A stretch of DNA of 64,000 bases from Leuconostoc pseudomesenteroides KCTC 3652. Lineage in GTDB: Bacteria > Bacillota > Bacilli > Lactobacillales > Lactobacillaceae. Position numbers and translations under genes: made by a program. The first letter of the stretch is position 1. Every line of letters starts with the position of its first letter. The notes beneath the pieces are model-generated. The model had not been told where the DNA came from. It saw only the letters and a list, made by a program, of their open reading frames with translations, and did no database searches. This document shows positions 18,846 to 26,960 of this stretch, piece after piece. The DNA lies in contig NZ_BMBP01000007.1 in NCBI RefSeq assembly GCF_014634745.1, positions 1-64,000 of the forward strand, in the 5' to 3' direction.

Positions 18846-19420
18846 GGTTGGTTTAAATTTGATATAGATGTATTGAATAAAATATCAGCACGATGTATGA
18901 GTTGGGGTACTGGTAAAAGAACGTCTGCTGTTAGCCAATCAACCATCAGCTTAATTAGCATTTGACTTAGAATGTTTGCAACAAATTTTTGTTCAGTTGT
19001 ATGGCAGTTCTTAAATGGTAACCAATCACGGCGTAGGCGGGCGAGAAAGTCATCGAATAACTCGAAATCTAGGCCACCAGCATTTTGATAGGCAGCGGTG
19101 ATAGCTTCACGGTAACGAATTAAAACGTTAAGGACAATTTTTGTTTGTTTATGATTGGTAACATCAAGTGTATGACCAATAGGATCGCAAGTTTGCTGTG
19201 TTAATTCATACAAAATTTCAGATAAAATTTTGTCCTCTAAACGGACGAGGAGAACTTGAGTGGGTGTATCAAAATATTTGTAAAAAGTTTTGCGATTGAT
19301 GTTGGCACGTCGGGCAATTTCGGCAACTGTGATTTTTGATAATGGAACCTCGTGAAGTATGTCAATGACAGTCTCAAGAATTTTGTCTTGAGTTGCTTCA
19401 CGACTTGCATTTTTCGACAT
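18833..19420 (-). CDS. TetR/AcrR-family transcriptional regulator
   Basis: A 195-residue protein with an N-terminal helix-turn-helix (about residues 25-47): KITVAEIARRANINRKTFYKYF, the TetR signature. The C-terminal ligand domain is not recognisable. AGGAGAT lies 9 bases before ATG. No obvious target gene is adjacent. The divergent neighbour is the CiaRH-like operon. Confidence 0.85.
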   Translation of the reverse strand: MSKNASREATQDKILETVIDILHEVPLSKITVAEIARRANINRKTFYKYFDTPTQVLLVRLEDKILSEILYELTQQTCDPIGHTLDVTNHKQTKIVLNVLIRYREAITAAYQNAGGLDFELFDDFLARLRRDWLPFKNCHTTEQKFVANILSQMLIKLMVDWLTADVLLPVPQLIHRADILFNTSISNLNQPKNR

Positions 19421-19612
19421 TGTATTCTATCTCCTGATACACCAATAATCATATTATATGAGTTATTTTTTCATTTAAAATGGTCATATTATCGAAATGT
19501 GTCCAGTGGTTGAAACGATAACTATATTATTTTTGGTGCATATTTACTGAAATAGGCGTTTTGAATGCAAGAGAAAATATTGAAAATCATGGTAAAATGA
19601 CGTGTAGTGTTA

Positions 19613-19656
19613 TTTAACTTCCTTTTAACTTTGAATTCGTATAATAACGGTATAAA
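19613..19656 (+). promoter_or_regulatory. CiaR-type box and promoter of the two-component operon
   Basis: TTTAAC-N5-TTTAAC (repeats at 19613-19618 and 19624-19629) has the same layout as the streptococcal CiaR site TTTAAG-N5-TTTAAG. It lies just upstream of -10 candidates TATAAT (19640-19645) and TATAAA (19651-19656). Autoregulation is inferred. Confidence 0.65.
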
Positions 19657-19679
19657 ATAGGTACAATGGAGATATGAAA

Positions 19680-20369
19680 ATGTCTAAAGCAATCAAAATA
19701 TTATTAATCGAAGATGATGTCAATTTAGCGGATAACGTGGTTGGATTTTTGCAGGATTTTGCTGATGTTCAGGCAGTTACGGATGGTTTGGATGGTGAAT
19801 TTGAGGCGCAAGAAGTGCCTTACGATCTGATTATTTCTGATTTAATGTTGCCTGGCGAGAATGGACTTGAGGTCATTAAGAATTTAAGGCATCACAATGT
19901 TGAGACACCAGTGCTCATTTTAACGGCGAAAAGCTCACTAGACGATAAAATTGAAGGCTTTAACGTTGGTGCTGATGACTATTTGACTAAGCCATTTCAC
20001 AGAGAAGAATTGTTAGTGAGAGTGAAGGCTTTGTTACGTCGATCAGGTGTTTATTCTGAGGATAATACGATTACAGTTGGTGATGTGTTAATTAACTTGG
20101 AAAATAGAGGTGTCCAAGTTCATGGGCAACAAGTTAAATTAGTTGGTAAAGAATTTGATATATTAACTTATTTAGCTCAAAATAAAAATATCATTGTGAC
20201 GCGCGATCAAATATTTGATCGCGTTTGGGGCATTGATTCTGATACCACAATCAATGTTGTTAATATTTATTTGAATAATTTACGTCGTAAACTAGAGGCG
20301 GTTGGTCAAAATGACTTAATCAAAACACTACGAAATATTGGATTTATTTTAGAGGTAAGCGATGCCTAG
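19680..20369 (+). CDS. ciaR: CiaR-like OmpR-family response regulator
   Basis: A 229-residue regulator with receiver (acidic EDD, phospho-Asp in IISDLMLPGENG, Lys in DDYLTKPF) and winged-helix DNA-binding domain. Several segments recall streptococcal CiaR closely: FLQDFADV, SLDDKIEGFNVGADDYLTKPF, LVGKEFDIL and FDRVWGIDSDTTINVV. The linked kinase and htrA support the name. Start ATG 19680 lies eight bases after GGAG. ATG 19674 is too close. The gene overlaps the kinase by 8 bp. Confidence 0.8.
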   Translation: MSKAIKILLIEDDVNLADNVVGFLQDFADVQAVTDGLDGEFEAQEVPYDLIISDLMLPGENGLEVIKNLRHHNVETPVLILTAKSSLDDKIEGFNVGADDYLTKPFHREELLVRVKALLRRSGVYSEDNTITVGDVLINLENRGVQVHGQQVKLVGKEFDILTYLAQNKNIIVTRDQIFDRVWGIDSDTTINVVNIYLNNLRRKLEAVGQNDLIKTLRNIGFILEVSDA

Positions 20370-21657
20370 TATTATTAACAAAAAGCAGCAAGTCCGTGGA
20401 TTTATTTGGCTCCTCGCCAGCTTTTTTGTTATCTTTTCGATTTTGGCCAGTGTGATTTTTCTATCGTACACACGGACAGTTTTTCAAAGCGCTGATAATG
20501 CAATTAACGAAGCCATTCGATTGTACGATAATCAAGGCCTATTATCGACCTCAGACAATAACGTAAAAAAATCTCAACCAATTGTAAGTTCGAGTACACG
20601 CGCAGATACTTGGTCATTTGATAAAAATGGCAAGTTGATTGTCGACACCTCTGTTACTGATCCAAGACAAAAAGCAATGCAGAAAGCGCTGCAAGCCACG
20701 GTTAAGTTTAAAAAGTCTACGTTAACGGACAAAGCGGAAACCTATAAAATAGCTGGAAACTATTATCGCGTTATTGGCGTTAAATTCAAAAAGAATGCGG
20801 CTAAAAGTTATGATACCATTGCTGCAAATGGCTTAATCATGGTAAATGTGACGGATACGATGATTAATTTAGCCCACTTCAAAAAAGTTCTTTTTTGGTC
20901 CTTTGGATTGTTTGGTTTACTAGCAGTGTTGGTTTCTTATATTATTTCACGTTTCAATATGCGACCTATATTGAAATCTTGGCAGCAACAACAAGATTTT
21001 GTCAATAATGCGGCACATGAGTTGCGGACACCAATGGCGGTCATACAAGGTAAGCTGGAAAATATGCTGATGAAGCCTGAGTCAACTGTGCGTGACCAAT
21101 CGAATGCCATTATTTTGTCACTTTCAGAAGTTCGCCGATTAACTTCTTTAACTAACAATATGTTAACTTTGGCAAAATCTGGATCAAATATGACTAAAAT
21201 CGAGAAAAAAGCGACGAATGTGTCGGAATTTTTGGGTGAAATCATTGCACCATACGAAGAAATGGCACAGTTTGATGGTAAGAAGGTGACGTTAAACGTT
21301 GATGTGGATCAAGAAGTTTTTATTGATCAAAAACGAATTCATCAATTGTTGGTACTGTTGCTTGATAATGCATTAAAATATTCAGATGAGGGCGCATTGG
21401 TCTCGGTTAAGGCCGGAATTGAAAAGAAAAAGTTCATTTTAAGTGTTGCGGATACTGGTCGCGGCATTAGTGATGAAGCTAAGAAACATGTTTTTGACCG
21501 CTTTTATCGCGAAGACAAGACTGGAAATCGTGAAACAGGTGGGACTGGATTAGGCTTATCAATTGCTGAATGGGTTGTACAGGCGCATGGTGGTAAAATA
21601 ACGGTTTTGGATAATACCCCACAAGGTACTATTTTTAGGATTGCCCTACCACTTTAA
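20362..21657 (+). CDS. ciaH: CiaH-like sensor histidine kinase
   Basis: A 431-residue kinase with two membrane helices (about 14-36 and 173-196) bracketing a roughly 135-residue extracytoplasmic domain. HisKA follows with NNAAHELRTPMAVIQGKL (phospho-His), then HATPase with the N box LLDNALKYS, G1 DTGRGIS and G2 GGTGLGLSI. ATG 20362 follows GAGGTAAGCG and overlaps ciaR. In streptococci CiaRH responds to envelope stress and controls htrA, the next gene here. Confidence 0.82.
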   Translation: MPSIINKKQQVRGFIWLLASFFVIFSILASVIFLSYTRTVFQSADNAINEAIRLYDNQGLLSTSDNNVKKSQPIVSSSTRADTWSFDKNGKLIVDTSVTDPRQKAMQKALQATVKFKKSTLTDKAETYKIAGNYYRVIGVKFKKNAAKSYDTIAANGLIMVNVTDTMINLAHFKKVLFWSFGLFGLLAVLVSYIISRFNMRPILKSWQQQQDFVNNAAHELRTPMAVIQGKLENMLMKPESTVRDQSNAIILSLSEVRRLTSLTNNMLTLAKSGSNMTKIEKKATNVSEFLGEIIAPYEEMAQFDGKKVTLNVDVDQEVFIDQKRIHQLLVLLLDNALKYSDEGALVSVKAGIEKKKFILSVADTGRGISDEAKKHVFDRFYREDKTGNRETGGTGLGLSIAEWVVQAHGGKITVLDNTPQGTIFRIALPL

Positions 21658-21750
21658 TATAGAATTTATGTTGATTAAATATGATAAACATATCAAATAT
21701 GTTCACTGACATTTTTTTGAGCGACAGGGAACCAAAATGGAGGAAAAAAC

Positions 21751-22611
21751 ATGAAAAAATATTCTCTTTTTGTCGTTGCAATCGTTTCAGCTTTAGTCGC
21801 CAGTTTGACAGTATATACAGGCATGCAATCAAACTCATGGTTTCAACAAACAACTAAACAGTCAAAAACTTCGAACTCGGCTGGAACTGCAACGGTAGCG
21901 ACTACCGCCTACACAAGTAGTGACACGGCAACGACGGCTTACAATAAGGTGAAGAATGCCGTTGTTACGGTACAAAATTTGCAAAAAGCAGCCACGCTGA
22001 GCGACGGGTGGTCGTCTTTCTTTAATCAAGAAGAACAAAGTAGTAGTTCAGAGCTAGAGACAGCTTCAGAAGGATCTGGTGTTGTTTATAAAATTGCTGA
22101 TGGATATGCTTATATTATCACAAACAATCACGTTGTCGCTGATTCAGATAAGTTGCAGCTAATTACGGCTAGCGGGAAAAAAGTTGAGGCAACTATTGTC
22201 GGCACTGATACAACAAAAGACTTAGCATTGTTAAAGGCCACAGCGACTGACATCAAAGTATCCGCATCATTTGGTAATTCTAAATCACTACTAGCAGGAC
22301 AACAAGTATTAGCGATTGGGTCACCTTTAGGATCGGATTATGCTACTTCATTAACTAGTGGTATCGTCTCAGCACCGCGTCGAGAACTCACAGCAGAGGA
22401 GACCGGCTCATCTGCTACGACGGCAATTCAAACCGATACAGCTATTAACCCTGGTAACTCTGGGGGCCCGTTGATTAATCTTAAAGGACAGGTTATAGGG
22501 ATTACCTCCTCAAAAATTGTTTCATCGACTGATGGCACAAGTGTTGAAGGCATGGGATTTGCTATCCCTGCTGATATTGTTCAATCCTTTATTGCTAAAA
22601 CAGAAAAGTAA
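21751..22611 (+). CDS. htrA: HtrA-like serine protease lacking a PDZ domain
   Basis: A 286-residue membrane-anchored trypsin-like protease. It has an N-terminal helix (about 5-23), a Ser/Thr-rich linker, and catalytic triad His127 (NNHVVA), Asp157 (TKDLALL) and Ser237 (GNSGGP). The protein ends at FAIPADIVQSFIAKTEK, exactly where related HtrA proteins continue into a C-terminal PDZ domain. No PDZ-like reading frame follows, only a hairpin. GGAGG lies seven bases before ATG. Its place after CiaRH suggests regulation by that system. Confidence 0.88.
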   Translation: MKKYSLFVVAIVSALVASLTVYTGMQSNSWFQQTTKQSKTSNSAGTATVATTAYTSSDTATTAYNKVKNAVVTVQNLQKAATLSDGWSSFFNQEEQSSSSELETASEGSGVVYKIADGYAYIITNNHVVADSDKLQLITASGKKVEATIVGTDTTKDLALLKATATDIKVSASFGNSKSLLAGQQVLAIGSPLGSDYATSLTSGIVSAPRRELTAEETGSSATTAIQTDTAINPGNSGGPLINLKGQVIGITSSKIVSSTDGTSVEGMGFAIPADIVQSFIAKTEK

Positions 22612-22696
22612 AAACCACTGTCTCGTTTTGAATTAAACCTGCTAACTTGATGATTGTCAAGTTAGCAGGTTTAATTTAGTTTAGACAGCGGTTTTT
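22610..22696. terminator. Nested 20-bp plus 14-bp inverted repeat between htrA and trx gene
   Basis: A perfect 20-bp stem (22631-22650 with 22657-22676, 6-nt loop) sits inside an outer 14-bp stem (22610-22623 with 22683-22696, one mismatch). The outer arms carry AAAAACC and GGTTTTT, so the whole could terminate both convergent genes. It is longer than a usual terminator. Confidence 0.8.
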
Positions 22697-23021
22697 ATAT
22701 TGTACTTTGATACCAATCCAGTACTTGCTGCGGTGTTAAGCGTTCACCATGACCAACACGAGAAATTTCTTTTCCATTTTCAAATAAAACAAAAGATGGA
22801 ATGCCTCGCATGTTGTGACTCGTAGCAAAGTCGATGTTGTCATCACGATCTGCATCAATCCAATCGGCAGTGGTTGTAACGGTATCTTTAATATTTTGAA
22901 CAAAGGGTTTAATTGCTTTACAATCACCACACCAGTCGGCCGATAAGAATAAGACGTGGCGACCAGATTGGGCGATAGTGCGATCGAGTTCTTCGTTTGT
23001 GTGATGTAATTGTTCGTACAT
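22695..23021 (-). CDS. Thioredoxin-like protein
   Basis: A 108-residue thioredoxin fold with active site WCGDC (about residues 30-34) and the cis-Pro segment RGIPSFVLF. The WCGDC variant marks a thioredoxin-like protein of lactic acid bacteria rather than the canonical WCGPC TrxA. The start is the ATG preceded by AAAGGATG, 30 bases inside the longest frame. Confidence 0.88.
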   Translation of the reverse strand: MYEQLHHTNEELDRTIAQSGRHVLFLSADWCGDCKAIKPFVQNIKDTVTTTADWIDADRDDNIDFATSHNMRGIPSFVLFENGKEISRVGHGERLTPQQVLDWYQSTI

Positions 23022-23098
23022 GTTTTCATCCTTTCTAATACTTGTCAGCATTATAGCATATTTTTCAGGGCATAATAAGGTGAATGATTATAACTTTA

Positions 23099-23126
23099 TT
23101 GACATCTAATCTCATATCTGTATAAT
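23099..23126 (+). promoter_or_regulatory. Promoter of the leader/ABC-2 transporter operon
   Basis: Consensus TTGACA (23099-23104), 16-bp spacer, TATAAT (23121-23126). It leaves a leader of about 270 nt before the ATPase gene. Confidence 0.8.
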
Positions 23127-23132
23127 AAAAAT

Positions 23133-23400
23133 GTGATATCACTTGATATCAAAACGTTTTTAAATTAACTACGATGATGTTTGTCATCGTCCAACCCGTG
23201 TTTGGAGGTAGCGCAATGATTGCGATGAATAATAATTTTGATGTTGAGTGTGCACAATTTATGCAAGCATAACTTTCAAAATTGTGCACTAGATTGCATG
23301 TAGGTTGTTCGAAAGTTTGACCTACTTATTTAGAGTACAAGGATAAAAAAATTGAATAAAATAAAACAATATCATGTCTCTTGCTTGGTGGAGGTGCGTC
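23133..23400 (+). promoter_or_regulatory. Structured leader of the ABC-2 transporter operon
   Basis: The leader contains hairpin ACGATGA/TCATCGT (23171-23177/23184-23190), an 18-codon ORF with a perfect ribosome site, and an 11-bp stem GTGCACAATTT (23250-23260)/AAATTGTGCAC (23279-23289) whose left arm lies within that ORF. ATGCAA (23261-23266) could alternatively pair with TTGCAT (23294-23299). A further hairpin GTAGGT/ACCTAC spans 23300-23325. No T-run follows, so control of translation or RNA stability is more likely than termination. Confidence 0.6.
23216..23272 (+). CDS. 18-residue leader peptide (uORF)
   Basis: MIAMNNNFDVECAQFMQA, preceded by GGAGGT with 6-nt spacing, one of the best ribosome sites in the window. 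A ribosome on its last codons would melt the 11-bp stem that starts at 23250. The layout resembles leader peptides that induce ribosome-antibiotic resistance or efflux genes. A role in sensing translation stress is inference. Confidence 0.55.
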   Translation: MIAMNNNFDVECAQFMQA

Positions 23401-24171
23401 ATGACAACGATTGAGGTACGTCACTTAAGAAGAACATTTACCGAAGTAAGCGAATTTGTGGCAGTTGATGATGTCTCTTTTAAGATTGAATCTGGCCAAA
23501 TAGTAGCGTTATTAGGACCAAATGGTGCTGGGAAAACGACGACTGTCAAAATGATTTCTGGTTATCTGGCACCAACGAGTGGTGATGTATTAGTCGACGG
23601 TGTGAATATACTAACGCATCAAAAATTAATGGCTACAAATATTGCTACGGTTTTTGGGGGTGAATTAGGTTTTTATGCACGAGCCACAGCCTATGATAAT
23701 TTGAACTTTTTTGCAACATTGTTTGGTATTTCCCGTCGAGAGCGACGTAACCGAATATCTCAGGCACTACAAGATGTTGACCTCGCCAATGTTAGTGACA
23801 AACAATTAGGGCAATTTTCTCGTGGTATGCGACAGAGAATGCATATCGCTCGTGCTTTATTGAAAGCAACAAATGTTATTTTGCTTGACGAACCCACCAG
23901 CGGATTGGATGTGGAAATTTCCCATGAAATACGACGATTAATACGCAAATTAGCAGATCAAGGAAAGACAATTTTGCTGACGAGTCATACAATGACTGAG
24001 GTTGAAGATTTAGCAGATCGGGTCTTGTTAATCGGTGGAGGTAAAATTCTTCATGATGGAACGGTGGCAAGCGTTGTAGCTTTATCAGGTGTCACCAAAG
24101 TTGACCGTCCAGCAACGCTTGAAGAGTCCTATTTGGCGCTTGCGCCAGAATTGAGGCGTCAACATGATTGA
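23401..24171 (+). CDS. ABC-2-type transporter ATP-binding protein
   Basis: A 256-residue ATPase with Walker A GPNGAGKTTT (about residue 44), signature variant GQFSRGMRQR, Walker B VILLDEPTSGLD and the switch His in LLTSHTMTEVEDLADR. It belongs to the drug/antibiotic/lantibiotic exporter type. ATG 23401 follows GGAGGTG. The longer frame from 23374 would place that site inside the gene. It overlaps the first permease. Confidence 0.93.
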   Translation: MTTIEVRHLRRTFTEVSEFVAVDDVSFKIESGQIVALLGPNGAGKTTTVKMISGYLAPTSGDVLVDGVNILTHQKLMATNIATVFGGELGFYARATAYDNLNFFATLFGISRRERRNRISQALQDVDLANVSDKQLGQFSRGMRQRMHIARALLKATNVILLDEPTSGLDVEISHEIRRLIRKLADQGKTILLTSHTMTEVEDLADRVLLIGGGKILHDGTVASVVALSGVTKVDRPATLEESYLALAPELRRQHD

Positions 24172-24907
24172 CTTTATGACGTTGACTTGGTTTCATTTGA
24201 AGTTGTTTGCTCAAAACAGCTATTTTCGTACGATTGTTTTTGTGACCACGATTGGTTATGTATTGATGCAATATGTCGCTGCAAACGCTGTTCATGATTT
24301 GGGGAACCAAACGATTTGGTTGCGAGCAGGCATTATCGGTACTTGGGCGGCTGGTACTTCTGCAGCAGGTGTCATACCATATCAACGTGCACAAGGTACA
24401 TTGGCTTATATTCTTGACACCACTAAAGGAGAAGCGATTAGCTTAGCGACTCTGATAATACCGGCAGCCTGTTTTGGTTTGTTAGCTTTTCCTGTGGCTT
24501 GGCTGACGAGTTTGGTCTTAGGAGTTAGTACTACAGGCATTACTTGGATTTTGGTGTTAGGGGTTATAACGCTGTGGTTAAGTGTCATATTACTAGATTT
24601 TGTTGTAGCCGGTTTATTTGTATTAACGCCAAATGCCATGCTGTACGAAAGTCTTTTATTAATACCGATTTTGATTGGTGCTGGCATCTACACTGTTCCG
24701 CAACGCTATCAAATGGTAGTCGAAGTATTAGGGTTGTTTCTGCCTATGGCAACACCTGTAAAAATGATTTTACAGCCTAACTTAGTCACGGGTATCGATG
24801 TGTTGCAAATGTTAATACTCAGTGTAGTATGGTTAATAATGGCACATTTTTTGTTGAAAATTTCTTTACGGCGACTACGTGTTACTGGCGATATGGCGGT
24901 GATCTAA
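24164..24907 (+). CDS. ABC-2-type permease, first subunit
   Basis: A 247-residue membrane protein with about six hydrophobic segments. Its start overlaps the ATPase by 8 bp and its stop overlaps the next permease (TAATG). No substrate can be deduced from the sequence. Two dissimilar permeases with one ATPase form a typical heterodimeric exporter. Confidence 0.82.
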   Translation: MIDFMTLTWFHLKLFAQNSYFRTIVFVTTIGYVLMQYVAANAVHDLGNQTIWLRAGIIGTWAAGTSAAGVIPYQRAQGTLAYILDTTKGEAISLATLIIPAACFGLLAFPVAWLTSLVLGVSTTGITWILVLGVITLWLSVILLDFVVAGLFVLTPNAMLYESLLLIPILIGAGIYTVPQRYQMVVEVLGLFLPMATPVKMILQPNLVTGIDVLQMLILSVVWLIMAHFLLKISLRRLRVTGDMAVI

Positions 24908-25623
24908 TGTTAAAAATAGACTTGCTTTCATTGCCTTATTTCAGAAATTGGCGAACGTTTGTTGTTAGTTTTGTGATTACACCCGTTTTAGAAATTTTAA
25001 TGATTGGATTATTGCGTGCCCAATTTAGTTCAATTGCAGCGATTAAATCAGTGGTTGCCATTAGTTTAATGACCGCTGTTGGCACACTACTAGGCAGTTT
25101 ATCAGCGCTTTTTGTTAACGATCAAGTCCGCGGAGTTGCCTTGGAGATGGCTGTTGAATCACCATACTCAATAAAATACTGGACCAGTAAATTTACCGCA
25201 GCCTTGATTGTTGCGTTAGGGCAGGTAATCATTACCTTATTTTTAGTGACAATTGTAACGCGAGATACTTCGTGGATAAGTCGAGCTGCTCTAGTGTTAC
25301 CATTACTCTTGATTTATGGTGAAATCATTGCTTTTGTGGCGATTATTATATCGTGGCAACATGACGACCCTTATTTGACTGCAAACATTTTAGGGACAGT
25401 TATCATATTATTGAGTGGTGTTATTGTACCGGTATCACTTTATCCCAAATGGTTGGCTTTTCTCACGCAATGCTTACCTTTTTCTCAGACGATGCAATGG
25501 TTTTTAACTGGATCAGGGAGTCTATTCCTTGATAGTATTGTTGCGGGAATCTGGCTGTTGCTAGGAATCAGCATGTATCACTATCAAATTAAACGTGTTA
25601 AACGGCATGCCATGATTCAGTGA
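24907..25623 (+). CDS. ABC-2-type permease, second subunit
   Basis: A 238-residue polytopic protein with a typical ABC-2 segment NILGTVIILLSGVIVPVSLYPKWL. The start is ATG 24907, overlapping the previous stop. An in-frame GTG-type extension to 24829 lies inside the previous gene and is not needed. Last gene of this operon. Confidence 0.82.
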   Translation: MLKIDLLSLPYFRNWRTFVVSFVITPVLEILMIGLLRAQFSSIAAIKSVVAISLMTAVGTLLGSLSALFVNDQVRGVALEMAVESPYSIKYWTSKFTAALIVALGQVIITLFLVTIVTRDTSWISRAALVLPLLLIYGEIIAFVAIIISWQHDDPYLTANILGTVIILLSGVIVPVSLYPKWLAFLTQCLPFSQTMQWFLTGSGSLFLDSIVAGIWLLLGISMYHYQIKRVKRHAMIQ

Positions 25624-25678
25624 TATCTTTTTTTATGTGGTTATTGTGAGATTTCATTTGTTAATTATGAAAATGCTA

Positions 25679-25707
25679 TTGACATTATGTGGATATAAAG
25701 TTATAGT
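25679..25707 (+). promoter_or_regulatory. Promoter of the metA T-box transcript
   Basis: Consensus TTGACA (25679-25684), 17-bp spacer, TATAGT (25702-25707), leading into the T-box element. Confidence 0.8.
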
Positions 25708-25713
25708 TAAAAG

Positions 25714-26041
25714 CAACATAAACGTTGAAGAGATAAGTACCATAAAATGCCTTAAAAAGAGAGTCTGTCGTTGGTGAAAGCAGATAAGGTTGCTTCTGGG
25801 AAAATGGTCTTGGAGTTTTCACGGATACGAGCAGGCGTACACTCATATGTGCAACGCAGTAAGTTGAAATCGGGTGTCACCCGTTACCAGACAACGTATT
25901 ACCAAAGACTTTCACAGATGTTCTCGACGAAAGATTAGCGGCGTACGTTTGGAGGTGTGGGTGCGAGAACCTACATGAACACCGGGTGGTAACACGTTTT
26001 TCACGTCCCGCAATCTATTATTAATAGATTGCGGTTTTTTT
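25714..26041 (+). ncRNA. T-box riboswitch, Met-specific, controlling metA-luxS
   Basis: A leader of about 330 nt with specifier ATG (25804-25806) in the context ATGGTCTTGGAG, also found in the second T-box. The conserved T-box core CACCGGGTGGTAACACG is at about 25977-25996. A terminator stem CCGCAATCTATTA / TAATAGATTGCGG (26008-26034) with a T-run follows. Uncharged tRNA-Met should stabilise the antiterminator and switch on the methionine operon. The core deviates slightly from the usual GGGTGGNACCGCG. Confidence 0.88.
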
Positions 26042-26080
26042 GTGTTATTTTGCTAAATTGTCAAATTAAGGAGGTAAGTT

Positions 26081-26953
26081 ATGAGTGTTATTTTAGAAAA
26101 TGGCTTGTTAAAACAGCAGCAAACAATTATTGGTTCATACAAATTACTACAACCAACAATAACCATTTTATTAGTTAATCTGATGCCTAATCGTTTACAA
26201 ACAGAAAAACAATTTGTCCGGCTGTTGAATTTTCTGCCAGTCAACGTGCGGGTTACTTTTGCAATACCAGCCACTCATAATTTAAGACATAATGCAGTCG
26301 AAGTGACTAATCATTATTTGACATTAGGGGGCGTTTGGCACCAACAATATGATGGGTTGATCGTAACTGGCGCGCCTGTTGACCAAATTAAGTTTGAGCA
26401 AGTCGATTATTGGCAAGAATTTCAACATTTATTGGAATGGCGAAAAACGCATGTTACGGAAAGCTTATTTGCCTGTTGGGCAACTTATGCGGCAGGTTAT
26501 ACTGAAAGAAATTTTCCAGTCAAAGCGATTAAAAACAAAGTGTCGGGCGTCTATCGCCCTGGGCATGTCGCGCAAAGCGAGCTAACTTGGGACTTAGATG
26601 TGTTGAAAATGCCACAATCTCGATACTTTACTATACCGTCATTGGGTATACCACGACGGCTAAGAGTGGCTGATGATGACGAATTGGGTGCTTTTATTCT
26701 CCGAGATGAAAGCGTGAACTCGACGTATATCAGCGGTCATCTGGAGTATGACACAACAACTCTGGCTGATGAATATTATCGGGACTCAGCCGGTGACAAT
26801 CAGACACTTGAACCGGAAAATTATTTTGTTAATGGGCGTCCACGCAACAGTTGGCAAGACACAGCAAACCAATTTTTTAAAAATTGGGGGCAACTAATTG
26901 TGGCAAAGACAAACAAAATAACAGCAATTAACCTAATATCAGCATTGAATTGA
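26081..26953 (+). CDS. metA: MetA-family homoserine (or serine) O-acyltransferase
   Basis: A 290-residue enzyme that acylates homoserine to enter methionine synthesis. The catalytic Cys132 (FACWATYAAGY) and the His220/Glu222 pair (SGHLEYD) are present. At the residue after TGAPV that separates acetyl-type (Glu) from succinyl-type (Gly) enzymes, this protein has Asp101. An acidic residue favours acetyl-CoA, but this is inference. Some lactic-acid-bacterial MetA relatives acylate serine instead. AAGGAGGT precedes ATG. First gene after the T-box. Confidence 0.88.
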   Translation: MSVILENGLLKQQQTIIGSYKLLQPTITILLVNLMPNRLQTEKQFVRLLNFLPVNVRVTFAIPATHNLRHNAVEVTNHYLTLGGVWHQQYDGLIVTGAPVDQIKFEQVDYWQEFQHLLEWRKTHVTESLFACWATYAAGYTERNFPVKAIKNKVSGVYRPGHVAQSELTWDLDVLKMPQSRYFTIPSLGIPRRLRVADDDELGAFILRDESVNSTYISGHLEYDTTTLADEYYRDSAGDNQTLEPENYFVNGRPRNSWQDTANQFFKNWGQLIVAKTNKITAINLISALN

Positions 26954-26960
26954 GAAACTT

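Noticed and set aside
25714-26041. SAM riboswitch before metA
   Set aside because: The T-box core sequence and the ATG specifier context, shared with the second leader at 31757-32045, identify a T-box instead.
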